DNA of 64,000 bases from Mycolicibacterium sp. YH-1 (GTDB lineage: Bacteria; Actinomycetota; Actinomycetes; Mycobacteriales; Mycobacteriaceae): positions 2,294,001-2,358,000 of the forward strand of contig NZ_CP092915.1 in NCBI RefSeq assembly GCF_022557175.1, given 5' to 3'. Position numbers and translations under genes: made by a program. A model generated the notes under the pieces. The model was given only the letters and a program-made list of their open reading frames with translations, had not been told where the DNA came from and did no database searches. This document shows positions 34,474-44,095 of this stretch, piece after piece. Positions within the stretch are counted from its first letter, which is position 1. The number at the start of each line of letters is the position of its first letter.

Positions 34474-35322
34474 ATGCCGCCAAGCGATCGCACCCCGTCG
34501 GTCCTCAAAGGTGACGACGGTGACGACGGTGCTGGCTCAGCCGATTCCGTCCGTCCCGAGGACGCACTAGCACTCGCCGAAGAGGCCGAAGCCGAGGCCG
34601 CCGAGGCGGAGGCACTCGCGGCCGCCGCCGCGGCCCGGGCTCGCGCCCTTCGGCTACGTCGCGAGGCCGCAGCGGCCGCCGCCGCCGAGGACACCCCCGC
34701 CGACACTGATACCGATGATGTCGCCGAGGCCCCAGATGCCGAGGATGTCGTAGTCGAGGCCTCTGCTGTGTCCGACGCCGACGCCGAGGACACCGCTGAG
34801 CCCGAGCCCGAGCGTCGCCGACGGGTGAGGCTGCCGCGGGTGTCGCTCGCCGTGCTGGGCGCAACCCTGGTGGTGCTGCTGATCCTGGGATTCCTCGGGG
34901 CGGGCGGTTACATGATGTGGCAACACCGCCAGAACGTCGCCGAACAACAGCGCTCGGCGGAGTTCGCCGCAGGCGCACGCCAGGGTGTCGTGACGTTGAT
35001 GTCGTTGGACTTCAACCGTGCAGAGGACGATGTGAAACGCATCCTCGAGAACACCACGGGTGACTTCCGGAAGGACTTCGAGTCGCAGGCGGAGGACTTC
35101 GCCCAGGTTGCCCAGGAGTCGAAGGTCGTCACCGAGGCCACCGTCAATGCCGTTGCGGTCCAGTCGATGACGGAGAACACCGCCAGGGTGTTGCTCGCCG
35201 TCACCACCCGGGTCTCCAACGTGCAGAGCCAAACGCAGGAGCCTCGCTCCTGGCGGCTGGCGGTGGACGTGGCCCGTGACGGCGATCAGATCAAGCTGGC
35301 GAAAGTCGAGTTCGTGCCATGA
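34474..35322 (+). CDS. Mce-associated membrane protein
   Basis: The start is at 34474, where AGGAGG precedes the ATG by five bases; upstream in-frame codons lie across the candidate operator and are not counted. The 282-residue product has an acidic Ala/Glu/Asp-rich N-terminus of about 110 residues, one transmembrane helix (about 122-145, LAVLGATLVVLLILGFLGAGGYMM) and an extracytoplasmic NTF2-like domain (VTLMSLDFNRAEDDVKRILENTTGDF). This is the layout of Mce-associated proteins (Mam/Mas). It is coupled to the next gene by an ATGA overlap. Such genes normally sit next to an mce operon; here 27 kb intervenes. Confidence 0.85.
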   Translation: MPPSDRTPSVLKGDDGDDGAGSADSVRPEDALALAEEAEAEAAEAEALAAAAAARARALRLRREAAAAAAAEDTPADTDTDDVAEAPDAEDVVVEASAVSDADAEDTAEPEPERRRRVRLPRVSLAVLGATLVVLLILGFLGAGGYMMWQHRQNVAEQQRSAEFAAGARQGVVTLMSLDFNRAEDDVKRILENTTGDFRKDFESQAEDFAQVAQESKVVTEATVNAVAVQSMTENTARVLLAVTTRVSNVQSQTQEPRSWRLAVDVARDGDQIKLAKVEFVP

Positions 35323-35993
35323 CCGATGACAAGTTGGAGCCTGCCGCCGAATCGGGCGACGTCGACCCCGCCGAGATCGAGCCCACCGCCGTCGAACTCG
35401 ACGAGAGCGTCGCTGGTGAGAGTGACCTCGTGGGTGCCATCGAGAGCGGCACCGCCGCAGAGGAATCGGAGGCGCGCTCGCCGAGCATGTACAAGCGGGT
35501 CCTGGTGCCGGCACTGCTGGGCGTCCTGTTGGTGGCCTCGGCGGCGTTCGCGTCGTGGATCTACTTCAGCGAACACCGCCCGGATTCCCAGACCAGCGAG
35601 CGGGTGGCCGCGGACGTGTTGAAGGCGGCCTCCGAGGGAACTGTCGCGTTGTTGTCGTACTCGCCGGAGAGCCTGGACAAGGACTTCGCCAACGCCAAGT
35701 CCTATCTGACCGGTGACTTCTTGAACTACTACACGCAGTTCACCAACGACATCGTGACGCCGGCGGCCAAGCAGAAGAACGTCAAGACAACCGCGCAGAT
35801 CGCCCGTTCGTCCGACAAGGACGCGGCGGCGGTATCGCAGTTGAAGCCGGATTCGGCGGAGGTGCTGTTGTTCATCAACCAGAACACCACCAGCAAGGAG
35901 AACCCCGACGGGGCGTTCGCCGCGAGCAGCGTGAAGGTCGGTCTGACGAAGGTCGACGGCAGGTGGCTCATCTCGACCTTCGACCCGGTTTAG
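35319..35993 (+). CDS. Mce-associated membrane protein
   Basis: This 224-residue partner protein overlaps the previous stop (ATGA). It has an acidic N-terminus of about 55 residues, a single membrane helix (about 65-85, VLVPALLGVLLVASAAFASWIYF) and an NTF2-like C-terminal domain (EGTVALLSYSPESLDKDFANAKSYLTGDFLNYY and VKVGLTKVDGRWLISTFDPV). This is typical of the second protein in Mce-associated pairs, thought to stabilise the Mce complex. It is followed by a patatin gene with its own promoter. Confidence 0.85.
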   Translation: MTDDKLEPAAESGDVDPAEIEPTAVELDESVAGESDLVGAIESGTAAEESEARSPSMYKRVLVPALLGVLLVASAAFASWIYFSEHRPDSQTSERVAADVLKAASEGTVALLSYSPESLDKDFANAKSYLTGDFLNYYTQFTNDIVTPAAKQKNVKTTAQIARSSDKDAAAVSQLKPDSAEVLLFINQNTTSKENPDGAFAASSVKVGLTKVDGRWLISTFDPV

Positions 35994-36028
35994 GGCGAAC
36001 CGCGGCCACCGCGCACTAGCCTCGGGCC

Positions 36029-37027
36029 ATGGCACGAACCCGACCGGTCGATCTCGTCCTGTCCGGCGGCGGCGTCAAGGGGATTGGCCTGGTCGGCGCC
36101 GTCGTCGCCCTGATGGACGCCGGATACCGTCCGCGCCGGGTGTCGGGCACCTCGGCGGGCTCGATCGTCGGCGCGGTGGTGGCAGCGGCCCAGATCGGCA
36201 AGATGACGAGCGCGCAGGTCAAGGACCTTGCCCTGCAACTGGATTACTCCAAGTTCCTCGATCCGGGCCCCGTGGAACGTGTGCCGTTCGTCGGGCCCTC
36301 GCTCGCGCTGCTGCGCGGATCCGGCATCTACAAGGGCGACTACATTCGCGAATGGGTGCGCAGTCAGCTCGCCGACCTCGGCGTGCACACCTTCGGGGAT
36401 CTGGCCATCGACGATGACGAGCTACCCGTCGAGCAGCGGTACCGCCTGGTGGTCACCGTCGCCGACACGACCACCGGTCAACTGGTGCGGCTGCCGTGGG
36501 ACTACCGCAGGGTCTACGGGCTGGACCCCGACGATCAGTCCGTCGCCGACGCCGTGCGGGCGTCGATGTCGATCCCCTTCTTCTTCCGCCCCGTCACCCT
36601 GACCAGCGCGGCCGGGCGAACCTCGACGCTGGTCGACGGGGGGTTGCTGTCCAACTTCCCGGTCGACAGCCTCGACCGCACTGACAATCAGAAGCCACGC
36701 TGGCCCAGCTTCGGGGTCACGGTGCTGCCGAACCTGCCCGACGGCAACGACAGCGTGATCCCCGCCCTGGCAGCGCTGCGGCACCTCGGACCGCCACACC
36801 TGCTGGAGGACGTCATCACCACCGTTCTGGTCGGACGCGACCAGGCCTACCTGAACCAGCCGTGGGTCAGCGCCCGCGCGATCCGCGTGGACTCGACCGA
36901 CGTGGGCTTCCTCGACTTCGACATCGACGACGATCAGGTCGAGGCGCTGTACCAGCGCGGCTACTCGGCCGCGGAACGGTTCCTCGAGAGCTGGAACTGG
37001 GCGGCGTACCTGCGTCGGTTCCGCTGA
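36029..37027 (+). CDS. Patatin-like phospholipase
   Basis: This 332-residue patatin-like hydrolase has the oxyanion motif GGGVKG (about residues 12-17), the nucleophile in GTSAG (about 40) and the catalytic Asp in DGG (VDGGLLSNFP, about 207). It probably hydrolyses membrane or storage lipids. A TAGCCT hexamer ends six bases before the ATG and no ribosome-binding site is visible, so the mRNA is probably leaderless. It ends 32 bases before the IspD-like gene. Confidence 0.9.
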   Translation: MARTRPVDLVLSGGGVKGIGLVGAVVALMDAGYRPRRVSGTSAGSIVGAVVAAAQIGKMTSAQVKDLALQLDYSKFLDPGPVERVPFVGPSLALLRGSGIYKGDYIREWVRSQLADLGVHTFGDLAIDDDELPVEQRYRLVVTVADTTTGQLVRLPWDYRRVYGLDPDDQSVADAVRASMSIPFFFRPVTLTSAAGRTSTLVDGGLLSNFPVDSLDRTDNQKPRWPSFGVTVLPNLPDGNDSVIPALAALRHLGPPHLLEDVITTVLVGRDQAYLNQPWVSARAIRVDSTDVGFLDFDIDDDQVEALYQRGYSAAERFLESWNWAAYLRRFR

Positions 37028-37059
37028 CGTCCCATCGCCGTCCGATAGCGTGCTGACCG

Positions 37060-37731
37060 ATGGCATCCTCAGCGAGCGAACCCTGCGCGATCGTGCCCGT
37101 TGACACGACCGTGGCACCGCATGCGGCGCTTGCACCGGTGGCGGGGGAGGCCGCCCTGGTGTGGGTGGTCCGGTCGCTGCTGGGGCCCGGTCGGGTGCCC
37201 GCCGCGCGGGTCGTCGTGGCGACGATCGCGATGACCGTGGCGGACGTCCGATCGGCGCTGGAGGCGGCCGGACTCGCCGATGTGGCGGTGGTGGCCAGCG
37301 CGGAACCCGGATCCCGCGGCCAGTGCCTGGCTGCGGGACTAGAACATCTTGGGCGGGAAGTGGATTCACCACGCCACGTGCTCGTTCACGATCACCGCTG
37401 GCCGCTGACTTCGACGGCCGTCACCGACCGGGTGCTGGGTGCGCTGGAAGCCGGTCATCCGGTGGTGGTGCCTGTATTGCCGATCACCGACACCGTCAAG
37501 CAGGTCGATGACGGGGGATCGGTGACCGCGACGGTCGACCGTCACTGGCTGCGGACCGTGCAGTACCCACGCGGCTATCGGGCCGACACCCTGGCCAGGT
37601 TGATCGACGACGGCGACGACCTTGGGCATGGCGTGGCGACCGTGGCGGGTGATCCCGATGCGGTGGCTGCCGACCTGCCCGCCGACGCAGCGCTGATCGG
37701 CGCCATCATCGAGGGGCGTCGTCCCCGCTGA
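37060..37731 (+). CDS. Degenerate IspD-like nucleotidyltransferase
   Basis: This 223-residue protein aligns with the IspD fold in its second half (VLVHDHRWPLTSTAVTDRVL, VVVPVLPITDTVKQV and TVDRHWLRTVQYPRGY). Its N-terminus reads CAIVPVDTTVAPHAALAPVAG, so the family's nucleotide-binding signature (GxGxR and a PK) is missing, and the usual AARPL is HRWPL. It may have lost catalysis. It runs convergently into an IspD-like gene with a 26-base overlap of coding ends. TAGCGT ends eight bases before the ATG (leaderless-type). Confidence 0.72.
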   Translation: MASSASEPCAIVPVDTTVAPHAALAPVAGEAALVWVVRSLLGPGRVPAARVVVATIAMTVADVRSALEAAGLADVAVVASAEPGSRGQCLAAGLEHLGREVDSPRHVLVHDHRWPLTSTAVTDRVLGALEAGHPVVVPVLPITDTVKQVDDGGSVTATVDRHWLRTVQYPRGYRADTLARLIDDGDDLGHGVATVAGDPDAVAADLPADAALIGAIIEGRRPR

Positions 37732-38440
37732 ACCGGTCGCGTAGCAGTCGGGCCGCCACCTCGATGTCGTGCGGGAACGTCACCTTGAAGTTGGTCGCCG
37801 CTCCGTCGAACACGTGCACGTCGATGTCGCTGAAACGCTGGACGCACGCCGAGGTGTCGGTGCCGTCGAAACCCTCGGCATCCGCCGCGCGGTAGGCCGC
37901 CAGGAGCGGTGCCGCGCGAAACGCCTGCGGTGTCTGCACCCGTACGAGCGTGCCGCCGACGGGGGCCAGCGACCCGTCGGGTGCCTCGCGGAGCACATCG
38001 CCTGGGGACAGACCCGGTATGGCGCCGCCGAACTCGCGTGCCGTCGCGACCGCGGTGCGCATCAGGTCGGTCCCGGCCAGTGGGCGTGCGGCGTCGTGGA
38101 TCAGCACGACGTCCACGGCGCCGGACTCGATATCGTCGGCCAGGTGGCGGAGCACGTTGAACTCTGAGCCGTGCCGAGTGTCGCCGCCCTCGACGAGTTC
38201 GACCGTGGCCGAGTCGACTTCGTCCGACAGCAGGCGTTGCGCGGTCGCTCGTTCCCCGCGTCGGAAGACGAGCACCGTGCGGTCGATATCCGGTGTCTCG
38301 GCGACGGCGCGCACCGACCACGACACCATGCTGCGGCCCGCCAACGGCAGATAGGCCTTGTTGCCGTCCGCCCCGACCCTGGTGCCCATGCCAGCGGCCA
38401 ACACGACGCCCACCGCAGTCGGCCCGGTTGTCGCACGCAT
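37706..38440 (-). CDS. IspD-family cytidylyltransferase
   Basis: This 244-residue protein has the nucleotide-binding loop VLAAGMGTRVGADGNKAYLPLAGR, which fits LAAGxGxRxxxxxxKxxxxLxG, and HDAARPL. The end has TPQAFR. It fits 2-C-methyl-D-erythritol 4-phosphate cytidylyltransferase or a related sugar/polyol-phosphate cytidylyltransferase. The usual ispF neighbour is absent, so this may be a paralogue rather than the essential IspD. It faces the degenerate copy at 37060 with overlapping 3' ends. TAGCGT sits six bases upstream of the ATG. Confidence 0.8.
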   Translation of the reverse strand: MRATTGPTAVGVVLAAGMGTRVGADGNKAYLPLAGRSMVSWSVRAVAETPDIDRTVLVFRRGERATAQRLLSDEVDSATVELVEGGDTRHGSEFNVLRHLADDIESGAVDVVLIHDAARPLAGTDLMRTAVATAREFGGAIPGLSPGDVLREAPDGSLAPVGGTLVRVQTPQAFRAAPLLAAYRAADAEGFDGTDTSACVQRFSDIDVHVFDGAATNFKVTFPHDIEVAARLLRDRFSGDDAPR

Positions 38441-38530
38441 GCGCTCACGCTAGCGTCCCATCGACGGCGAAGGACCGACCCGGTACCGTCAACCGGCGCA
38501 AATGCGTTGTCGAGAGGGTGGGGGCACCGG

Positions 38531-39802
38531 ATGAGTGAGTCAACGTCGGATCCGCGGGCCAGTGTGCCCGCGCACCACCTGCGCAGGATGGTGGGACGGG
38601 ACCCGCACGAACGGCACCGGGTCGCCACACCGCTCGAGCTGCTCTTCGACCTGACCTTCGTGATCGCCTTCGGCGTCGCGGCATCGGAGTTTGCGCACGC
38701 ACTGGCCGCCGGGCACGTGGGCGTCGGCTTGACCGGGTTCCTCTTCGCGATGTTCGCGACGTGCTGGGCCTGGATCAACTTCACCTGGTTCGCCTCGGCC
38801 TATGACACCGACGACTGGATCTACCGCGTCCTGACGATGGTGCAGATGGTTGGTGTGCTGATCCTGGCCCTGGGCATCCCGCCGTTCTTCGCCTCCATCG
38901 AGCACGGTGGGCACCTCCGAAACGAGCTCCTGGTCGCCGGTTACGTGGTGATGCGAATCGCATTGGTGGCGCAGTGGTTACGTGCCGCCCGACAGGACCC
39001 GGAGCGCCGGTCGGCGTGTCTTACCTATGCCGGCGCCATCACAATCGTCCAGGTCGGCTGGATCGGCTCCATATTCCTGCCGGTGTCGGTTCCGGTGGGG
39101 CTGGGCATGTTCGTGATCCTGGGTTTCGCCGAGATGTTTGGGCCGTGGCTCGCCGAGAACCGCAGGGGCGGCACGCCATGGCATGCGCATCACATCGCCG
39201 AGCGCTACGGGCTGTTGGCGATCATCGCGCTGGGTGAGGGCGTCGTCGGCACCGTGGCCTCGCTGACTGCCGTGGTGGGTGAGCACGGCTGGACGCCCGA
39301 CGCGGTCATCCTCGTGATCGCAGGCACCGGGCTGACCTTCGGGATGTGGTGGATCTACTTCGTGCTACCAGGTGGCGACCTACTGCACGCCCATCGCGAG
39401 CGGTCCTTCGCGTTCGGCTACCTGCACATCGGGGTGTACGGCGCGATCGTCGGCACCGGCGCGGGACTACACACCGCGGCCTACTACGTGGAGCAGCACT
39501 CCGAACTCGGCTCGGTGGGGACGGTGTTGGCGGTGGCCATACCCGTGGCCGCCTATGTCGCTCTGGTCTTCGCGGTCTACGGGCTGATGGTGAAGGCGTG
39601 GGACGCATTCCACATCGTGCTGGCGGTGCTGACTGCTGCGGTCCTGGCGTCGGCAGTCGCGGCTGCGGTCGCCGGTGTGCCGATGACGGCGTGCCTGCTG
39701 ATCGTGACGCTGGCGCCGGTGGTCACTGTGGTCGGATTCGAGGTGCTGGGGCACCGGCACCTGGCGCGGGACGTCGCGGCGAGCGTCGCGGAGAACCACT
39801 AG
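38531..39802 (+). CDS. Low-temperature-requirement A (LtrA) family membrane protein
   Basis: This 423-residue polytopic membrane protein has about 11-12 predicted hydrophobic helices. The LtrA signature is at the N-terminus (RVATPLELLFDLTFVIAFGVAASEFA). HHIAERYGLLAIIALGEGVVG follows near residue 220. A good GA-rich ribosome-binding region precedes ATG 38531. The family's transport substrate is not established. It is convergent with the MFS gene after 19 bases. Confidence 0.88.
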   Translation: MSESTSDPRASVPAHHLRRMVGRDPHERHRVATPLELLFDLTFVIAFGVAASEFAHALAAGHVGVGLTGFLFAMFATCWAWINFTWFASAYDTDDWIYRVLTMVQMVGVLILALGIPPFFASIEHGGHLRNELLVAGYVVMRIALVAQWLRAARQDPERRSACLTYAGAITIVQVGWIGSIFLPVSVPVGLGMFVILGFAEMFGPWLAENRRGGTPWHAHHIAERYGLLAIIALGEGVVGTVASLTAVVGEHGWTPDAVILVIAGTGLTFGMWWIYFVLPGGDLLHAHRERSFAFGYLHIGVYGAIVGTGAGLHTAAYYVEQHSELGSVGTVLAVAIPVAAYVALVFAVYGLMVKAWDAFHIVLAVLTAAVLASAVAAAVAGVPMTACLLIVTLAPVVTVVGFEVLGHRHLARDVAASVAENH

Positions 39803-39821
39803 GTCACCACCGCGAGGCGGC

Positions 39822-41114
39822 TCAGCGTTCTCCTGCGCGTTCTCCCGCGCTCGGATCGAACGTCTCCAACAGGGCGCGCTCCTCCTCGTCCCTCATCAGC
39901 TGCCGGGTCTTGCGCCGCGTGATGAGGATGCCGATGACGGTCAGAATCCAGACGACGTACTGGGCGGTCCAGGCGATCCGGAACGACTCGAATGAGTACC
40001 CGCCGCGTGCTTCGAGGATGGCTCCCATCGCCTGCATCACCAGTAGGGAGGCGATGAAGCCACCCATGTTGACCATGCCCTGCGCGGTACCGAGGATGGC
40101 GCTCGGATTGAACGTGCGGGCGAAGTCGAAGCCCACCATCGACCCGGGCCCGCCGACGGAGATGACGACGATCAGGATCACCAGAAGCCACAGCGGCGCG
40201 CGTCCGGGCAGCGCCAGAACCACCGTCCAGACCAGCGCATTGCTGGCGATGATGCCCAACACGATGCGCGATCGCCGGTGCGGTATGCGACCGGTGGCTA
40301 TGCCGATCACGATGCCCGCGGCGATGGCCGCCACGACCGACACCGTCAGCAGCGCACCCGCCACGCCTGCCGACTGGCCCTGCGCGACCGTCAGATAGGG
40401 CACGCCCCACATCAGTGCGAACACCGTCACCGAGAACTGTGTGCCCATGTGGGTGAAGAAGCCCAGCCTGGTACCGGGTCTCAGCCAGACGGTCTTCACG
40501 CTGGACAGCGTCTCGCGGACCGTCATCGCCTCGGGCGCGACGACGCGGCCACCGGGTGCGTCACGCACCACTGCGAGCGCCAGCACCATTGCCAGAGTGC
40601 CCAGCGCGGCGACCGAGATGTAGGCCGTCGCCCAGGTGGTGCCGGTCAGCAGGGCGAGGAAGGGAACCGCGGACAGCACCTGCCCGAGCTGGCCACAGAT
40701 ACCGGTGAGCTGGGTGAGCAGCGGAACCTGCTTCGGTGTGAACCAGTTCGGGACCAGCCGAAGCACCGATATGAATGTGAGCGCGTCACCAAGGCCGACG
40801 ACGGCTCGCGCGCCGATCGCAAGCGGCAGGGATTCCGACAGCGCGAGCGTGAGCTGGCCGACGGCCATGAGGCCGGCGCCCGCCGCGATCAGCACACGCG
40901 AGCCATACCGGTCGAGCAGCACCCCAGCGGGTACCTGCGCGCACGCGTAGACCACGACCTGCAGCACCACGAACGACGACAGCACGCTGGGGCTGGCGGC
41001 GAAGCGGTCGGCGGCGTCGAGACCGGAAACCCCCAGTGTGGTGCGATCCAGTACGGCGACGATGTAGGCGAACAGTCCCGTCAGCCAGATGATCCACGCG
41101 CGCACCTGACCCAT
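39822..41114 (-). CDS. MFS transporter
   Basis: This 430-residue major facilitator has 12 predicted transmembrane helices (N-terminal TGLFAYIVAVLDRTTLGVSGLDAA, the loop LLDRYGSRVLI between helices 2 and 3, and a second half with GIATGRIPHRRSRIVLG). It ends in a charged cytoplasmic tail. The group resembles small-molecule/anion symporters, but the substrate is not clear. It is followed downstream by LtrA in the opposite orientation and is separate from the ABC operon to the right. Confidence 0.87.
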   Translation of the reverse strand: MGQVRAWIIWLTGLFAYIVAVLDRTTLGVSGLDAADRFAASPSVLSSFVVLQVVVYACAQVPAGVLLDRYGSRVLIAAGAGLMAVGQLTLALSESLPLAIGARAVVGLGDALTFISVLRLVPNWFTPKQVPLLTQLTGICGQLGQVLSAVPFLALLTGTTWATAYISVAALGTLAMVLALAVVRDAPGGRVVAPEAMTVRETLSSVKTVWLRPGTRLGFFTHMGTQFSVTVFALMWGVPYLTVAQGQSAGVAGALLTVSVVAAIAAGIVIGIATGRIPHRRSRIVLGIIASNALVWTVVLALPGRAPLWLLVILIVVISVGGPGSMVGFDFARTFNPSAILGTAQGMVNMGGFIASLLVMQAMGAILEARGGYSFESFRIAWTAQYVVWILTVIGILITRRKTRQLMRDEEERALLETFDPSAGERAGER

Positions 41115-41247
41115 CGTGGTCTAGTGACGGGTGTTTGGGCCAGCGACTTAGTCCGCACCGTTGGGTTTCGTCCGCTGAAAGTGACAGATCGTCGCGATTT
41201 GCGGCGCTATTGCCTTGGTCACAGGGTCCAGCTCGCACCGCGAGCGA

Positions 41248-42048
41248 TCACACCCGAGTGCCTGCGGGATCGCCGCCAATGCGTTGGGCAAGCCACACGG
41301 GGATGACGGCCACGACGGTCAATGCTGCAGCGACCACATTGATGACCGGAGCCTGGTTGGGGCGGAACAGGTTTCCGAATATCCAGATCGGCAACGTCTG
41401 AACCGACGGGCCCGCGGTGAACGTGGTCACGACGATCTCGTCGAAGCTCAACGCGAACGCCAGGATGGCGCCGGCGACGAGCGACCCGCGCATCATCGGG
41501 AAGGTCACGTACCGGAAAGTCTGCCAGGTCGAGGCTCCGAGATCGGCCGAGGCGTCCTCGAGGTGGGTGCCCAACCGGCGCAGACGAGCCTGAGTGTTGT
41601 TGAACACGATCACGATGCAGAACGTCGCGTGTCCGATGATCACGGTGGCCAGGCCCAGGGTGAGTCCGAGCGCGGAGGTGAACGTCGCGTTCAGCGCGAT
41701 CCCGGTGACGATGCCGGGCAGCGTGATCGGCAGCACCACGAGGAAGCTGATAGTGGTGCGCCCGAAGAAGTCGTAGCGCTGCACGGCGAACGCGGCCATG
41801 GTGCCGAGCACCAGTGCGATCGCGGTGGCGCCGAGGCCGACGACCGCCGAGTTCGCCAGCGACGTCCACATTCCGTGGCTGTTGCCCGCTGCCCGCCACC
41901 ACTGCAATGTGAAGCCGCTGGGCGGAAACGCGAAGGTCCGCGATGAGTTGAACGCGTTGAGGATCACCAGGATCATCGGTGCGTACAGGAAGACCAGGAC
42001 CAGTGCACTCCACGCTCGCAGGCTGCGACGTGCGTTGCGGGACAACAT
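41248..42048 (-). CDS. ABC transporter permease (PotC-like)
   Basis: This 266-residue permease has six predicted transmembrane helices and the inner-membrane permease EAA-type loop (EDASADLGASTWQTFRYVTFPMM). It belongs to the spermidine/putrescine PotC type. The start ATG overlaps the PotB-like stop by one base. It is the last gene of the operon. Confidence 0.87.
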   Translation of the reverse strand: MLSRNARRSLRAWSALVLVFLYAPMILVILNAFNSSRTFAFPPSGFTLQWWRAAGNSHGMWTSLANSAVVGLGATAIALVLGTMAAFAVQRYDFFGRTTISFLVVLPITLPGIVTGIALNATFTSALGLTLGLATVIIGHATFCIVIVFNNTQARLRRLGTHLEDASADLGASTWQTFRYVTFPMMRGSLVAGAILAFALSFDEIVVTTFTAGPSVQTLPIWIFGNLFRPNQAPVINVVAAALTVVAVIPVWLAQRIGGDPAGTRV

Positions 42049-42914
42049 CAGACGTTCTCCAACGCGCCCGTGCGTCGCATCGCGAGCAAGTAGCCGATGA
42101 TCGCGAGCAGCGGGATGATCGACAGTGCGGCGGCGAGCGGCTGATTGTTGGCGGTGACGAGTTGCCCGTAGATCACGTTGCCCAGCAGCTGGGTCTTGCC
42201 GCCGACGATCGTTACGGCGATGTAGTCGCCGAGTGACAGCGAGAACGTGAAGATCGACCCCGCGGCGATACCGGGGAACACGATGGGCGCCATCACCATT
42301 CGCATGGTGGAGAAATCAGAGGCGCCGAGGTCGGAACTCGCGTCGATCAACGAGTCGGGCAGCCGTTCGAAGGCGGCGAACACGGGGATGACCATGTAGG
42401 GCAGCCAGAGATAACTCAGCGTGATGACCGTGGCGGTCAGCCCGTAGCCCGGTGTGTGACCGGTGGCCCACGCCATGGGACCCTCGGGAGACAGCATCAT
42501 TCGCCACGCGTACGCCTTCACCAGATAACTCGCCCACAGTGGTGTCGTGACAGCGACGACCAGCAGCAACCGAAGCCGCGGGGAGGCCACCTTCGCCATG
42601 TACAGCGCCAGCGGCACTGCGAGGACGGCGCAGATGACCGTCACCAGCAGTGCGACACCGAGGGTGCGCAGTGTGACCACGCGGAACAGGTCATCGGTGA
42701 GCACGCGCACAACGTTGTCGGTGGTGACCGTGTGCACGACCGCCCCGGTGAACGAGTCGGTGGTCCAGAATGCCGAGACCAACAGCACCGCAAGCGAACC
42801 CAGGTACGCGAGGGTGAGCCAACCCAGCGGCGGGATCAGCAGTAGGGCCAGGCCGACCCGACGCCCGAACCCTTCGCGCCGCACGCGCGCCGGGTCGGGG
42901 CCGGCTGGCCTCAC
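42048..42914 (-). CDS. ABC transporter permease (PotB-like)
   Basis: This 288-residue permease starts at GTG 42914, overlapping the binding-protein stop (GTGA). The longer frame to 42986 lies antisense within the previous gene and is not used. It has about six helices, the EAA loop (IDASSDLGASDFSTMRMVMAPIV) and SYLVKAYAWRMML as in PotB. It pairs with the PotC-like protein to form the transmembrane channel. Confidence 0.86.
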   Translation of the reverse strand: MRPAGPDPARVRREGFGRRVGLALLLIPPLGWLTLAYLGSLAVLLVSAFWTTDSFTGAVVHTVTTDNVVRVLTDDLFRVVTLRTLGVALLVTVICAVLAVPLALYMAKVASPRLRLLLVVAVTTPLWASYLVKAYAWRMMLSPEGPMAWATGHTPGYGLTATVITLSYLWLPYMVIPVFAAFERLPDSLIDASSDLGASDFSTMRMVMAPIVFPGIAAGSIFTFSLSLGDYIAVTIVGGKTQLLGNVIYGQLVTANNQPLAAALSIIPLLAIIGYLLAMRRTGALENV

Positions 42915-44095
42915 CCCTTGATCTGCTGCCACTTGTCGACCCACTCGTCGTAGGTCGTGCAGTCGTCGCCCTTTCCGTCGACGCACTTCTTCTGCGGTGT
43001 GGTCCAGTAGCGGATCTGCGACGCGAACTTCTCGTCAGTCGCGTGGTAGATGTCGCAGAAGGCCTTGTCGGTGGTGAACTCACAGGCCTTCGTCTGCGCC
43101 GGTGCCTCGCCGAAGTACTCGGCGACCTCGGCGTTGACCTCGGGTGAGGTGATCCAGTTCATCCACTTGTACATGCAGTTGGGATGGGCGGCCTTGGCCG
43201 CGACCATCCAGGTGTCCGACCAGCCCGTGGACCCCTCCTTGGGTAGCACTGTGTTGACCTGGACCCTGTTGTCCGCGCCGATGGTGTTGGCGATCACCTG
43301 CCAGGTCGTCCCGATCACCGACGTGCCCGACTCGAACGCCTGGACCTCCTTGGTGTAGTCCGACCAGTACTCGCTGACGTTCTCCCGTTGCGCCTTGAGC
43401 AGCTCGACGGCCGCGTCGAGTTGCTCGGAGGTCAGCGAGTACGGGTCCTCGATGCCCAACTCCGGCTTGGTCTTCGACAGGTACAGCGCGGCGTCGGCGA
43501 TGTAGATCGGCGAGTCGTAGGCAGTCACCCTGCCCTTGTACTTACCCGCGTCCGTGAACACCGCCGCCCAGGAGTTGGGTGCGTCGCGCACGACGTCGAC
43601 GTTGTACATCAACAGGTTCGCGCCCCAGCCGTGCGGGATTCCGTACATCTGGCCGTCGACAGAGTTCCATGGCCGGTCCTTGAGGAACCCGGTGATGGTC
43701 TCGTAGTTGGGCACCAGGGAGGTGTTGACCGGGGCGACGTCCCCCGCGTAGATCAAGCGCAGGGTGGCGTCACCGGACGCCGAAACACCGTCGTATTGAC
43801 CGGTTCTCATCAGCTGAACCATCTCGTCGGAGGTGTTGCCGAGCTTGACGTTGACCTGGCACCCGGTCTCCTTTTCGAAGGGGGTGACCCAGTCGGCGGT
43901 GGGATCGTTGGAGCCGTCCTCGGCATAACCCGCCCAGGCAACCAGGTTCAGTTCGCCCTCGCCGTCACCGAGGGCGCTGAGCGGCTCGAGTTTGGGTGGT
44001 GTCTGACCGCCGCCCTCCTGCGCTCCGGAGCATCCGACCATCAGCGCCGCACATGCGGTGATGATCAGGCCGAGCTTGATCGCGTGTGACTTCAT
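42911..44095 (-). CDS. ABC transporter substrate-binding lipoprotein (PotD-like)
   Basis: This 394-residue binding protein has a signal peptide and lipobox (ACAALMVGCSG, Cys at about residue 22). The mature part has LNLVAWAGYAEDGSNDPTADWVTPFEKETGC and the typical PotD-like middle (VSASGDATLRLIYAGDVAPVN and YGIPHGWGANLLMYN). It captures a polyamine or similar cation outside the membrane. The start overlaps the ATPase stop (ATGA). Confidence 0.88.
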   Translation of the reverse strand: MKSHAIKLGLIITACAALMVGCSGAQEGGGQTPPKLEPLSALGDGEGELNLVAWAGYAEDGSNDPTADWVTPFEKETGCQVNVKLGNTSDEMVQLMRTGQYDGVSASGDATLRLIYAGDVAPVNTSLVPNYETITGFLKDRPWNSVDGQMYGIPHGWGANLLMYNVDVVRDAPNSWAAVFTDAGKYKGRVTAYDSPIYIADAALYLSKTKPELGIEDPYSLTSEQLDAAVELLKAQRENVSEYWSDYTKEVQAFESGTSVIGTTWQVIANTIGADNRVQVNTVLPKEGSTGWSDTWMVAAKAAHPNCMYKWMNWITSPEVNAEVAEYFGEAPAQTKACEFTTDKAFCDIYHATDEKFASQIRYWTTPQKKCVDGKGDDCTTYDEWVDKWQQIKG

